A stretch of DNA of 64,000 bases from an uncultured Alteromonadales bacterium (GCA_937864365.1 CALMJT010000104.1:1-64000), one strand, 5' to 3'; numbered from the stretch's first letter, positions 50,427-60,625 are shown. Translations and numbers: made by a program. Notes: a model not told the origin generated them from the letters alone.

Positions 50427-50762
50427 TTATTGAGGCGATTTACGCTCAATGACAGAATGAATAACAATATCTCTCTCAAAATAAACGCTGAAGCTCGGAT
50501 ATATCCAGGTGGTAATTGGCGGGCTGCCAACTGGACCCAGCGTTCGCTCGGGATCTCCAAAACTGGACTTCACTGTGTTCATATTCATTCCCAAACTGGG
50601 CACCGCAATGTGTGATTGATTCCCCTGAGTACCTACAGGTATCGCAATTGTGTTGGTGTCTTGAGTTAATTCAACGTCTTCGTTCTGTTGAGCACTTACG
50701 TTAGTGGAGAGTAAAACCGCAATAAAGACGATGTAATTACGCAGAGTAAGTTTGTTTTTCAT
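50427..50762 (-). CDS. Secreted hypothetical protein, BamE/SmpA-like fold possible
   Basis: Signal peptide; IAVPSLGMNMNTVKSSFGDPERTLGPVGSPPITTWIYPSFSVYFERDIVIHSV. Confidence 0.7.
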   Translation of the reverse strand: MKNKLTLRNYIVFIAVLLSTNVSAQQNEDVELTQDTNTIAIPVGTQGNQSHIAVPSLGMNMNTVKSSFGDPERTLGPVGSPPITTWIYPSFSVYFERDIVIHSVIERKSPQ

Positions 50763-50863
50763 AGTGTTTGATGAAGACCTTAACGTTCGGTTTCAAATAG
50801 TAGTGATGTCTCTATCTTGAGATTTTTTGTAGATAGAGAGTTTCGTACGAGTTAATTACTTTA

Positions 50864-51012
50864 GAAACCTCTGATGGACTCACTTATGATTTCATCAGAG
50901 GGCAGAAATTGAAGATGCGACTTTCAATTTCTTCGCAATTTTTATCACCCACCGTTCTTAATATGGGCGATACATCCTTGTGTTGCTAGAAACTCGGTTG
51001 ATCAGAGTTTTC
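50864..51012 (+). mobile_element. MITE-like element, copy B (149 bp)
   Basis: GAAACCTCTGATGGACTCACTTATGATTTCATCAGAGGGCAGAAATTGAAGATGCGACTTTCAATTTCTTCGCAATTTTTATCACCCACCGTTCTTAATATGGGCGATACATCCTTGTG...GATCAGAGTTTTC, extensively matching copy A; TTA on both flanks. Confidence 0.8.
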
Positions 51013-51206
51013 TTATACGTTAATAGAACTTGGCGTGAATATTTAAGGTTATTTCTAGGCGCTCACGGTATCATAGCACTTAACGTAGCCAAATTAATTG
51101 CACACTCAAATTAAATTGAACTTCGTCAAACTCCTAAGTTCTCTTAACATCTTCGCCTAAAAGCAGTTGATGTTTTTAAACAATAGCCTTCCACTAGCCT
51201 TAATTC

Positions 51207-52475
51207 ATGATTGCTCGATTTTCTCCTGTATCACTGTTCATCGGTTTGCGTTATCTAAAAGCAAAAAGGCGTAACCAGTTTATCTCGTTTATCAGCACCT
51301 TTTCTTTGATCGGTATGGCGTTTGGCGTATTCGCGCTGATTGTGGTTTTGTCTGTTATGAATGGCTTTGATCGCGAAATCAAAGAACGCATTTTAAGTGT
51401 TGTGCCACACGGTTTTGTGCGCTCGGAACAGGGAATTGATGACTGGAGTTCTTTGCGAGACGAGGTCTTTCGTGATCCCGATGTAACTGGAGCGGCGCCT
51501 TACATAGAAGGCTATGGTTTACTGAATTATGGTTACGGTATTCAAGGCGTCAATATTCAGGGAATTGATCCCAGTATTGAGCCTAGCGTATCGAGTGTTG
51601 CTGAAAAAATGGTTGTAGGCGAACTCGATAATCTTCAGCCCGGTGAATTTGGGATTGTCATCGGACGTTTATTAGCTCGTTATTTAGGGGTTACCACCGG
51701 CGATAAAATCACCTTGGTGCTGCCTCAAGTTAGCATTACTCCAGCCGGCGTTTTTCCTCGGCAGAAACGTGTAATCGTGGTTGGGGTTTTCGAAATTGGC
51801 GCACAGCAGGACCAAACATTGGCGCTGATAAATATTCACGATGCGCAAAAACTGTTCAGATTTGATGCCGAAGCTGAAGGTTTACGAATTGCGACCTCCG
51901 ACCTGTACAGCGCTCAGGCAGTTTTAAGTCGTTTACAATCGACCGTGAGCCAAGAAACAACATCCTCTCACAAGCTTGAATTTCTTGACTGGAGCCAAAC
52001 CCAAGGCGGGCTTTTTCAAGCCGTTAAAATGGAAAAAATAGTCGTTGGCAGTTTGTTGATGATTATCATTGCGGTGGCTGCGTTCAACATTATTACCAGC
52101 TTGATTCTGATGGTTTCTGACAAGCGTTCAGACATAGCGGTACTTAGAACAATGGGTTTAAGTGCCGCCGAGGTTATGGCTATCTTTATTGTTCAGGGTA
52201 CTGCGGTTGGTGTAATTGGGATTCTAATGGGTGGTGTTTTAGGCAGTTTATGCGCAGTTTACGTTGGCGATATTGTGCAATTTTTTGAATCCGTTGTTGG
52301 TACACCGGTTTTTGATCCAAACGTATATTTTGTTTCAAAACTCCCATCGTTAGTAATGATCAATGATGTTTTCACGGTTGCCGGCGTGGGATTTGTTTTA
52401 GCGACATTGGCGACGCTTTATCCAGCCAGGCAGGCTGCGAAAATTCAACCCGCCGATGCACTTCGCTACGAATAG
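51207..52475 (+). CDS. lolC: Lipoprotein-releasing ABC transporter permease (LolC/LolE family)
   Basis: FIGLRYLKAKRRNQFISFISTFSLIGMAFGV...VLSVMNGFDREIKERIL; C-terminal FtsX region TLYPARQAAKIQPADALRYE. Confidence 0.93.
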   Translation: MIARFSPVSLFIGLRYLKAKRRNQFISFISTFSLIGMAFGVFALIVVLSVMNGFDREIKERILSVVPHGFVRSEQGIDDWSSLRDEVFRDPDVTGAAPYIEGYGLLNYGYGIQGVNIQGIDPSIEPSVSSVAEKMVVGELDNLQPGEFGIVIGRLLARYLGVTTGDKITLVLPQVSITPAGVFPRQKRVIVVGVFEIGAQQDQTLALINIHDAQKLFRFDAEAEGLRIATSDLYSAQAVLSRLQSTVSQETTSSHKLEFLDWSQTQGGLFQAVKMEKIVVGSLLMIIIAVAAFNIITSLILMVSDKRSDIAVLRTMGLSAAEVMAIFIVQGTAVGVIGILMGGVLGSLCAVYVGDIVQFFESVVGTPVFDPNVYFVSKLPSLVMINDVFTVAGVGFVLATLATLYPARQAAKIQPADALRYE

Positions 52476-52578
52476 CTTCGGGAGCTAGCGATAAACTGAT
52501 CGCGATGTGTTTTTAAAATACGTAGTCAGCTCGTACGAACCTTGAATTTCTAGCGGCGCCAAGATATGTCGCTACTTT

Positions 52579-52680
52579 TAAGAGTTGATAGTAATTAAGA
52601 GTTGATAGTAATTAAGAGTTGATAGTAATTAAGAGTTGAAAATAATTAAGGGTCGTAAGTAATTGAAATTGTTAGTAATT
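52579..52680. repeat. 17-bp tandem repeat array (TAAGAGTTGATAGTAAT), about 4 clear plus degenerate units
   Basis: Perfect units at 52579-52595, 52596-52612 and 52613-52629, near-perfect at 52630-52646, degenerate to about 52680. Confidence 0.9.
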
Positions 52681-52700
52681 GAGAATCATATTTTCAATTG

Positions 52701-52748
52701 CTACTCTCTGATTAAATCCTTGCAGAGTGAATTTTAGGTTCTCTTTTC
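52701..52748 (+). repeat. Possible MITE-family remnant (copy F)
   Basis: ACTCTCTGATTAAATCCTTGCAGAGTGAATTTTAGG; CTCTG...CAGAG hairpin and CTCTGATTAA core. Confidence 0.3.
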
Positions 52749-52844
52749 TGGGTTCTCTTACTGAAAGTTTGAAATGATTCAAACGTATCAATTTAGCAAA
52801 CTTAAGTAGCTGTATTTTTATATTTGATTTCTGGATATTTATTT

Positions 52845-53567
52845 ATGAACAGTGCAGAAAGTACCATCCGTTCCAATCAAAAGTCCTCTGCACGAGTAGT
52901 TTTGCAATGTCAAAACTTATCAAAGGTGTACCTTTCAGGTCCTGAACCAGTAAAAGTCTTAAACAATATCAATGTTTCTATTTTTGCTGGCGAGACCATT
53001 GCCATTGTTGGTTCTTCTGGCGCGGGTAAGTCTACGTTGTTGAATATTCTCGGCGGTTTGGATTTGCCGACCGAGGGAACTGTATCTCTATTAGGAAATG
53101 ATTTTGCCAAACTTGATGAGGTAGAGCGCAGTCGGCTTCGAAATAAGCAGCTGGGTTTTGTTTATCAGTTCCATCATTTACTACCCGAATTTAGCGCACT
53201 GGAAAATGTCGCCATGCCGCTAATTATAGGCAAACTATCTAAGAACGAAGCGCAAGAGCGTGCGAAAGACGTGCTCGATAAGGTTAATTTATCAGCTCGA
53301 ATTAAACATCGTCCATCTGAGCTGTCTGGCGGAGAACGTCAACGCGTCGCCATTGCTAGGGCAATTGTCTCTAATCCGGCTTGCGTTTTAATGGATGAAC
53401 CGACTGGAAACCTCGATAGAAAAACCGCCGAGTCCATTCAAGATTTAATGCAGTCTCTAAACACAGCCTACGATACTAGCTTTGTTATTGTGACGCACGA
53501 CGAGGCTTTAGCCGAACAGCAAAACAGAATTTTGTTTTTATCGGATGGTGTTTTACAAGAAAAATAA
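52845..53567 (+). CDS. lolD: Lipoprotein-releasing system ATP-binding protein LolD
   Basis: IVGSSGAGKSTLLNILGGLD; LSGGERQRVAIARAIVSNPACVLMDEPTGNLD. Likely start ATG 52845. Confidence 0.96.
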   Translation: MNSAESTIRSNQKSSARVVLQCQNLSKVYLSGPEPVKVLNNINVSIFAGETIAIVGSSGAGKSTLLNILGGLDLPTEGTVSLLGNDFAKLDEVERSRLRNKQLGFVYQFHHLLPEFSALENVAMPLIIGKLSKNEAQERAKDVLDKVNLSARIKHRPSELSGGERQRVAIARAIVSNPACVLMDEPTGNLDRKTAESIQDLMQSLNTAYDTSFVIVTHDEALAEQQNRILFLSDGVLQEK

Positions 53568-53630
53568 CACTCTGTCTGCGGTAGTACCTATTTCAAACTT
53601 ACTTTATCCAATCCATTACTAAGAGTTCCT

Positions 53631-54899
53631 ATGGCTTCTGGTGGCAATTCTACTTCTTCGATATCTTTGGCATGGTTTGTCGGTAGACGATTCGGCTCGG
53701 TAAAGAGCGTTAATCAATTAGTCAGTTTTATTTCAAGAATCTCGATGATTGGCCTCGTCGTTGGTGTGGCAATGCTTGTGGTTGTCGTGGCGGTCATGAA
53801 TGGATTTGATCGAGATTTACGCACTAAAATTCTAGCAATTGTGCCCCAAGCTTCGTTATTTCATCGTCAGGGACTAGAGAACTGGTCTGAGCAAATCGAG
53901 TATTTGAAATCTTTGCCTTCAGCTGAAGATATTCAAGCTATGGCTCCCTTTGTTCATCTAGAAGGCATGTTGAAGTTTGGAACAGGCGTAGAACCTGTGT
54001 TGATCTATGGTGTAGAACCCAAGTTAGAGGTAAATGTTTCGGATATAGCTCTTTATTTGCAGCAGGGTGACCTGGCGTCATTAGAAAACACACCTAACGG
54101 TTTAGCACTAGGCTCCGGGCTTGCAAAAAAATTGGGTTTAAAGTTGGGTGATTCCATTTCTTTTATTGTTCCTAAGGTGAACCAGTCTCGGCAAGCGGCA
54201 GGTATAAAACAACTTACCCTCGTTGCATTGCTAGACAGTGGTACAGAGTTGGATCACAAAATTGGTGTTATTTCACTGTCGGATGCTTCTGAGCTTGCAC
54301 CAATACCCGGTACAGTTACCGGAATTCGACTGAAGCTGAACGATTTATTTGATGCGCCATGGGTAGTGAGAGAAGTCGCTACTGATCTTCCTTACGGATT
54401 CTATACCAGTGATTGGACCCGAACTCACGGGAATCTTTATCACGCCGTTAAAATGTCTTCGAACTTAGTGTCTGTTTTATTGGTGTTAATTATTGGTATT
54501 GCGGTTTTCAATGTGGTTTCTACGTTGGTTTTAGCGGTTGTAGAAAAGCAGGGCGATATCGCTATCTTAAGAACACTCGGAGCAACACCCAATGAAATTT
54601 TGAAAATCTTTATGGTGCAGGGTTGTTCAATTGGGGTTTATGGAACGGTATTTGGCGTAATAATAGGCGTGCTTCTAACGATATTAGCGCCTTTTTTGCT
54701 GAATTTTATTGAGTGGGCGACAGCTACCGAAGTGTTACGCTCAGACATTTACCCAGTGAGCGAGTTACCGATTGATAACCGAATCTCTGACATTGTTTTT
54801 ATTGCCGTCACCGCGTTGATTTTGAGCTTAATTGCGTCGATTTATCCGGCCTGGCGAGCTAGTAGAATTCAGCCAGCTGAAGCATTGCGTTACGATTAA
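53631..54899 (+). CDS. lolE: Lipoprotein-releasing ABC transporter permease (LolE/LolC family)
   Basis: WFVGRRFGSVKSVNQLVSFISRISMIGLVVGVAMLVVVVAVMNGFDRDLRTKIL; ASIYPAWRASRIQPAEALRYD. Confidence 0.93.
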   Translation: MASGGNSTSSISLAWFVGRRFGSVKSVNQLVSFISRISMIGLVVGVAMLVVVVAVMNGFDRDLRTKILAIVPQASLFHRQGLENWSEQIEYLKSLPSAEDIQAMAPFVHLEGMLKFGTGVEPVLIYGVEPKLEVNVSDIALYLQQGDLASLENTPNGLALGSGLAKKLGLKLGDSISFIVPKVNQSRQAAGIKQLTLVALLDSGTELDHKIGVISLSDASELAPIPGTVTGIRLKLNDLFDAPWVVREVATDLPYGFYTSDWTRTHGNLYHAVKMSSNLVSVLLVLIIGIAVFNVVSTLVLAVVEKQGDIAILRTLGATPNEILKIFMVQGCSIGVYGTVFGVIIGVLLTILAPFLLNFIEWATATEVLRSDIYPVSELPIDNRISDIVFIAVTALILSLIASIYPAWRASRIQPAEALRYD

Positions 54900-55435
54900 G
54901 CATTGTTGGCGTTGTTTCTCTCTTCGCGATCTTTTTTACGTTTTTCCCAACTGCGAATCACGTTCCAGCGCCACAATACTTGCATTGCTAGGTAGCCAAA
55001 GGCACCTAGCACCAAACCACTCAATACGGAGCCTACAAATAAAGGCGCCCATATCTTGCCGACTTCATTGACTAACCAATCCCAACTCATTTCAAACGTA
55101 AATTCGTGAACGGGAGTGTTTAATATCCATGTGCCTATTAAGTAGGTGGTGAAAAAGATAGGGCCAAAGGTGAGCGGGTTGCTGATCCAAATAAGGCCGA
55201 TGGTGATGGGTAGATTACACCTTGCAACAACTGCCAATATTGCGCCAACGATTAACTGTCCTGGAAAGGGCAGTAACATGCAAAATAAACCAGCAAAAAA
55301 CGCAACGGAAACGGAATGTCTATTCAGATGAAATAGATTGGGATCGTGAAGAATGTCACCCAAAAATGAAAAGCCAGGAATTTGTTTGACTTTAGCGGGG
55401 TCGGGCATCCATCTTTTTAAAAATTTCTTCGCCAT
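54896..55435 (-). CDS. DUF2062 domain-containing membrane protein
   Basis: Likely start ATG 55435 (MAKKFLKRWMPDPAKVKQIPGFSFLGDILHDPNLFHLNRHSVSVAFFAGLFCMLLPFPGQ). Confidence 0.9.
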   Translation of the reverse strand: MAKKFLKRWMPDPAKVKQIPGFSFLGDILHDPNLFHLNRHSVSVAFFAGLFCMLLPFPGQLIVGAILAVVARCNLPITIGLIWISNPLTFGPIFFTTYLIGTWILNTPVHEFTFEMSWDWLVNEVGKIWAPLFVGSVLSGLVLGAFGYLAMQVLWRWNVIRSWEKRKKDREERNNANNA

Positions 55436-55711
55436 TATAAATTCGTTGGCTCTAACAGGGGCGCGTATTATGCACTGAAAGGAATTACGACTTCTACCGT
55501 AACCTGACCGAATACCTTTAAAAACCATCGGATGGTTAAAACCTGTTCAGGTTTTGAGTCTAAATTCCAATCATATGAAGTCCGATCAAGTATAAAGTTT
55601 AGTTTTTACAGATTTTGGTGCTCTTAAATACACAATATGATTGCATATTGATCTTTTATTCCAAAGTTTAAACTCCGTACCCAACTTTCAATGACGTTTG
55701 AAGTTGGCTAG

Positions 55712-58324
55712 ATGATTGACGTAAACCCAAGAACTCAAAAAGACAGTAAGGTGTTTGTAAGAAGCGCCGCACTACCTCCTTTCATTTCATCATGGTCATT
55801 TCGGTTAGCACTGGTTAATTCTGGTTACGTAGTCACCGGATTTTTATCCAAATTGCCAGACATCACACTGTGTTCGGTGGCCATAGTTATAAGTTTACTG
55901 CTGGGGAGAACAAATCCCAGTTCAATTTTAAGAGGTATCTTGCTTTCTGCTGTATGTGTATTGATTGGTGTGGTGATCGCTAGTTGGAGGTCGCAACAGG
56001 TCATTGATCGACAACTGCCTAAAGCATTAGACCGTGAAGCTATATGGTTGACCGGTTGGATTAGTGATTTGGCTGATCTGCCCGAAGAGAACCAAGATAA
56101 TTTCAAAATATCTATATATGTTAACGAGTTATCTAGGTCTTCGTGTGTAAATTCTAGTAATTTAGACCTCCAGTCTACCTATTCTGTGGCCGGTAGTATT
56201 CGCCTTACTTGGAGCTCAGAGTTTCAAGACCCAGATCAAGCAGCCTCACAAAAACAATTTTTTGAACATTTGAAGCCCGCAGACCAATTCTGCATTCAGG
56301 CTAAGCTAAAGCGGCCTAGAGGTTTGGCGAATCCTGCAGGCCATGACTATCAGCTGTGGCTGCTAAGTGAAGGGTATATTGCCACCGGTTACATACTTGA
56401 TATTTATCCCTATGAGCGAAGATTGGCTCGATCACTCAGCCAATCCATAAAAATTACTTTTAATCAATTGCGTTACCAGTTAAGGCAGAAACTGCTTCCG
56501 GTACTCTCTGAGAAACGGAATTTGGCGGCCATCTTGGCATTAAGTATCGGCGATGATCACCTGTTGGATGATCACGATTGGGAAGTTTTAAAGCAGACCG
56601 GAACCTTACATCTATTGGTAATATCTGGGCTGCATGTTGGCCTGATCGCAGCGCTGGGCTTTTGGTTGGGACAAGGCATTGCCAGAATTTTTGGGACTTT
56701 CGTTGGGCGGTACCCACTGGTAATTCCCGTCGTTTGTTCTGTGCTCTGCACGCTTGCCTATGCTTTGTTGGCTGGCTATTCGTTGCCCACCCAGCGAGCT
56801 ATGATCATGGTAGTGGTCGCTGGTTTATTGTTAGTGTGTGGGCGTATCCGCCAGATATGGTTCGGTTACTGGCTATCAATGTTGTTGGTGCTGATCAACA
56901 ATCCCTTCGCAATGCATCAGATAGGATTTGTCTTATCGTTTGGTGTTGTATTTGTAATCTTAACCACGTTATTAACCCAGAGACATCATTCAAAGCTAGG
57001 CCTATTTGTAGGATTACAAACTCGCATTTATTTTATGATGTTAATTCCTCTGGTTTTAACGACAGAAACGTTTAGCGTTGCTTCTTGGTTCTCAAACCTC
57101 ATCGCTATTCCTTATGTTTCTCTTTTATTAGTACCTCTGACCTTAATTAGCTCATGCCTTGCTTTTCTATCACCAGAAACTGTGCTGTTTGAATGGAGCA
57201 TTCAGTTAACGAACTTCGCTGTTACTGGGTTTTGGATGTTTTTGGATACGCTCGCAAGTTTAAACTTTACCGAAAGTTATGCTTTTTCGGGACAGCTCAG
57301 CGGGCAGTCAGACAGATCTTTTTATGTGGGATTAGGAGTGGTACCAACACTAAACTGGGTATTCTCGTTAGCGATTGTGGTTGCATTATTGCTCCCGATT
57401 TGGAGCTTTCCGCATAAATTAGCGTTGATTGGTTCGATTCTGATCGTTTTATGGTTTCCAGCATATGAATCGAATCCGCTCAAGCTCGTTGTGTTCGACG
57501 TTGGGCAAGGTTTTTCTGCGTTAATTACTACGCAAACTACCATGCAAACTACCACGCAAACTATTACCGACCTAGATCGAGGAATCGAGGCCAGTGATGT
57601 TCATTCCTTTGAACATCATTTGTACGATACCGGTCCTAGGTTTGGTGAAAGTTCATCCGCTATAGAGGCCGTATTAACGCCCTATTTAAAGTTTAATCGC
57701 ATTGATCGGATTCATAATTTAGTGATCAGCCATGGGGATGAAGATCACTCCTATCTAGCCGAGCACTTGAGTGAGATAGCATCTGTTAGTGTCGATAACA
57801 CTTACGTGGGTGAACCGCATCGATATTTTCTTCCGGCGCAATCGTGTCAAAAAGGGCAGTCTTGGCGCTCGGGAAACGTAAGTTTTAAGATTTTGTGGCC
57901 AGATAAGAGCTTTATTGCCGATAAAGCTAACGATGCTTCGTGTGTACTACTGGTCTCATACAACGATTTCACCATTTTATTTGCTGGCGATATCAGTAAA
58001 TCTGTTGAATGGAAGCTCGAACAAGCCGGTTTACCGAAAATAGATGTGCTTATGGCCGCGCATCACGGCAGTAACTCATCTTCCAGTTTAAGATTTTTGC
58101 ACGCGTTACAACCAAAACACATCGTATTTAGCTCCGGTTTTGGTAATTTTTATCGGCATCCTTCCGAAAAAGTCATTCAGCGTATTCGTCAGCACCTTCC
58201 TAACGCTCAGTTGTGGAATACTGCAGTCGATGGCGCAATCATCATCACAGTCGATCAATCCAATCAGCTTCTTGTAAACGGCTATCGCAAAAATCACAAA
58301 CGGTTTTGGTATGAGCTTGATTAG
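55712..58324 (+). CDS. comEC: DNA internalization-related competence protein ComEC/Rec2
   Basis: LLVISGLHVGLIAALGFWLG; VFDVGQGFSALI; ISHGDEDHS; LMAAHHGSNSSSS. Confidence 0.94.
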   Translation: MIDVNPRTQKDSKVFVRSAALPPFISSWSFRLALVNSGYVVTGFLSKLPDITLCSVAIVISLLLGRTNPSSILRGILLSAVCVLIGVVIASWRSQQVIDRQLPKALDREAIWLTGWISDLADLPEENQDNFKISIYVNELSRSSCVNSSNLDLQSTYSVAGSIRLTWSSEFQDPDQAASQKQFFEHLKPADQFCIQAKLKRPRGLANPAGHDYQLWLLSEGYIATGYILDIYPYERRLARSLSQSIKITFNQLRYQLRQKLLPVLSEKRNLAAILALSIGDDHLLDDHDWEVLKQTGTLHLLVISGLHVGLIAALGFWLGQGIARIFGTFVGRYPLVIPVVCSVLCTLAYALLAGYSLPTQRAMIMVVVAGLLLVCGRIRQIWFGYWLSMLLVLINNPFAMHQIGFVLSFGVVFVILTTLLTQRHHSKLGLFVGLQTRIYFMMLIPLVLTTETFSVASWFSNLIAIPYVSLLLVPLTLISSCLAFLSPETVLFEWSIQLTNFAVTGFWMFLDTLASLNFTESYAFSGQLSGQSDRSFYVGLGVVPTLNWVFSLAIVVALLLPIWSFPHKLALIGSILIVLWFPAYESNPLKLVVFDVGQGFSALITTQTTMQTTTQTITDLDRGIEASDVHSFEHHLYDTGPRFGESSSAIEAVLTPYLKFNRIDRIHNLVISHGDEDHSYLAEHLSEIASVSVDNTYVGEPHRYFLPAQSCQKGQSWRSGNVSFKILWPDKSFIADKANDASCVLLVSYNDFTILFAGDISKSVEWKLEQAGLPKIDVLMAAHHGSNSSSSLRFLHALQPKHIVFSSGFGNFYRHPSEKVIQRIRQHLPNAQLWNTAVDGAIIITVDQSNQLLVNGYRKNHKRFWYELD
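57530..57565 (+). repeat. 12-bp in-frame tandem repeat inside comEC
   Basis: ACGCAAACTACC / ATGCAAACTACC / ACGCAAACTATT. Confidence 0.85.
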
Positions 58325-58466
58325 TATTGGGTGAACTAATTTGCTGTGCTAAAGTCCCAGCCCGAAATTAAATAAGCCAATCGCTTGTTTTAACAGCAAA
58401 AAATAGCGTGGCGGGTGTTTTGACCATGCCTATTATTTATCAGTTTGAAGGTTGGGGGATTAACAA

Positions 58467-59093
58467 GTGTTTGAAGTCATCGCCGCTGGTGGTTGGTTGA
58501 TGTTGCCAATAATTTTGTGTTCGCTTGCGGTTGTAGGCATTACTTTTGAGCGATATTGGACGTTATCACCTCAAAAAATAGCGCCCAAACACTTGCTTGG
58601 TGAAGTTTGGGAGAGCATCTCTAAAAAGAAAATGACCGCAGATACCCTAAAAGAGCTTAAGTATGGCTCTGCTCTTGGTGCAATTTTGGCTGCTGGGATC
58701 AGTAATTCTCGCCACGGCCGTGACGTGATGAAAGACAGTATCGAAGAAGCTGCAAGCTCGGTCATTCATGATATGGAGCGTTACCTAGGACTGTTGGGAA
58801 CTATTGCTGCTGTGGCACCACTGTTGGGTCTTTTAGGTACAGTAATCGGTATGATCAATGTGTTTACTGCGATTATGATTCAAGGAGCAGGCAACACCGG
58901 CGCTTTAGCAGGTGGCATCTCCGAAGCGTTAATCACAACCGCTGCGGGTTTGTGTGTCGCTATTCCTGCGATGATGGCACACAGATTTTTCCAGCGTCGC
59001 ATTGATTCTCTTGTCGTCACCATGGAGCAAGAAGCTGTTAAGCTGGTAGATGCGATTCATGGCGACCGAAAAGTCGATGTTAAGGTTGTTTAA
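58467..59093 (+). CDS. exbB: MotA/TolQ/ExbB proton channel family protein
   Basis: GGWLMLPIILCSLAVVGITFERYWTL; GLLGTIAAVAPLLGLLGTVIGMINVF. Confidence 0.92.
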   Translation: MFEVIAAGGWLMLPIILCSLAVVGITFERYWTLSPQKIAPKHLLGEVWESISKKKMTADTLKELKYGSALGAILAAGISNSRHGRDVMKDSIEEAASSVIHDMERYLGLLGTIAAVAPLLGLLGTVIGMINVFTAIMIQGAGNTGALAGGISEALITTAAGLCVAIPAMMAHRFFQRRIDSLVVTMEQEAVKLVDAIHGDRKVDVKVV

Positions 59094-59111
59094 GCTCAAA
59101 GGAGTAGTAAG

Positions 59112-59528
59112 TTGAAGTTTAAACGCCAGTCCAATGCCGAAGATTCCATCAATTTGACACCATTAATTGATGTCGTATTTTTGTTGCTCATCTTTTTTAT
59201 GGTTTCTACTACTTTCACTAAAGAAACGCATCTAAAAGTTGATTTACCCGAAGCCAGCGCAGAGCCTAATACCGAACAACCTAAGGTTATTGAGATATTA
59301 ATCGGTCGCGATGGCAGCTATGCGATTAATGGTCAATCGCTTGTGAACAGTAAAATTCCCACTCTCAAACGTGCGCTCTCAGAAGAATCGTCTGGCGATT
59401 TGACGCGTCCGTTGGTCATTACAGCTGACGCCAATACTCCGCACCAAGCTGTTGTAACGGCTATGGATGTAGCAGGGCAGCTCGGTTTTTCGCACTTGAG
59501 TATTACCACACGTTCTCCTGCTGGATAG
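59112..59528 (+). CDS. exbD: ExbD/TolR family biopolymer transporter
   Basis: INLTPLIDVVFLLLIFFMVSTTF. Confidence 0.93.
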   Translation: MKFKRQSNAEDSINLTPLIDVVFLLLIFFMVSTTFTKETHLKVDLPEASAEPNTEQPKVIEILIGRDGSYAINGQSLVNSKIPTLKRALSEESSGDLTRPLVITADANTPHQAVVTAMDVAGQLGFSHLSITTRSPAG

Positions 59529-59543
59529 AGTAATCCTTAATCG

Positions 59544-60593
59544 ATGAGTGGCATAAAAACCTGGCTTGAAAAAGCCGTAAATGCCAGTTGGTATGGGCGC
59601 ATTCCTTGGACCTATGCGCTCAAACCGCTGGAATACTTATCGCACCATCACATCAGTAAGCGTCGCCGATTGCGTAAATCACCACAGAAAGGTCCTATTA
59701 TTGTCGTTGTGGGCAACATCACCGTCGGCGGTACCGGCAAAACGCCAATCTTAATCTCTCTCGCAAAATCTCTTCATAAAGCCGGCTTGCGCGTAGGTAT
59801 TGTGGCCCGTGGTTATGGAGGTTCGAACGACCGATATCCACTGCAGGTGACAGAGAACACATCAGTTACACAATGCGGTGACGAAGCTAAATTACTTGCT
59901 ATGGCTACGGGTTGTGATGTTTGGGTTGATCCAAAACGCCGCCGTGCCCTCGAAGCTTTACTGTCAAACTCGTCTGTTGATGTTGTGTTAAGTGATGATG
60001 GCCTACAACACTATGAACTCGAACGTGATATCGAGGTGTGCGTTATCGATGGTCAAAGGGGATTTGGAAATCAGCAGTGCTTGCCAACGGGCCCCTTACG
60101 AGAACCTTTGGATCGCTTAAGCGATGTTGACTTTATCGTTATCAACGGCAACCAAGGGGCCGTCGATAATTTTAAAGAAAGATATAGCGTCGAGTCGTAT
60201 CTTAATAATCGAGATCTTCACTGCGCAACCATTCAACCAAACACGTTCATTGCGTTAAAAAGTGGTGACTCTATCCCATTGAAGGAATTTCCAAGGTTGA
60301 AGACCTATTCGGCAGTAACGGGAATTGGCAATCCGCAACGATTTTTTGATACGCTATCATCGCTTTCTATAAGCTATAACGAACATATTTTTCCTGATCA
60401 TTATCGATATCAGAAAAAGGATTTTGCCACTTTGCATTCTCCAATTCTGATGACGGAGAAAGACGCAGTAAAATGTCTTGGTTTTGCCGAAGAAGATTGG
60501 TTTTACCTTAATGTTTATGCGAGCTTCTCGACGCCATTTTTCGATCATCTAGTCACTAAAATTCAAGCGCTTCAAAGCAGTCGTGGGCGCTAA
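59544..60593 (+). CDS. lpxK: Tetraacyldisaccharide 4'-kinase
   Basis: IVVVGNITVGGTGKTPILISLA; VARGYGG; LSDDGLQHYELERDIEVCVID. Confidence 0.96.
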   Translation: MSGIKTWLEKAVNASWYGRIPWTYALKPLEYLSHHHISKRRRLRKSPQKGPIIVVVGNITVGGTGKTPILISLAKSLHKAGLRVGIVARGYGGSNDRYPLQVTENTSVTQCGDEAKLLAMATGCDVWVDPKRRRALEALLSNSSVDVVLSDDGLQHYELERDIEVCVIDGQRGFGNQQCLPTGPLREPLDRLSDVDFIVINGNQGAVDNFKERYSVESYLNNRDLHCATIQPNTFIALKSGDSIPLKEFPRLKTYSAVTGIGNPQRFFDTLSSLSISYNEHIFPDHYRYQKKDFATLHSPILMTEKDAVKCLGFAEEDWFYLNVYASFSTPFFDHLVTKIQALQSSRGR

Positions 60594-60625
60594 TAGACAA
60601 TCTTTAAAAAGGTAATTACCAGCAG

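Noticed and set aside
52579-52680. CRISPR array
   Set aside because: The 17-bp units are directly contiguous with no spacers and no cas genes nearby; simple tandem repeat.
56578-57075. 165-aa ORF inside comEC
   Set aside because: Alternate frame of a well-supported ComEC CDS.
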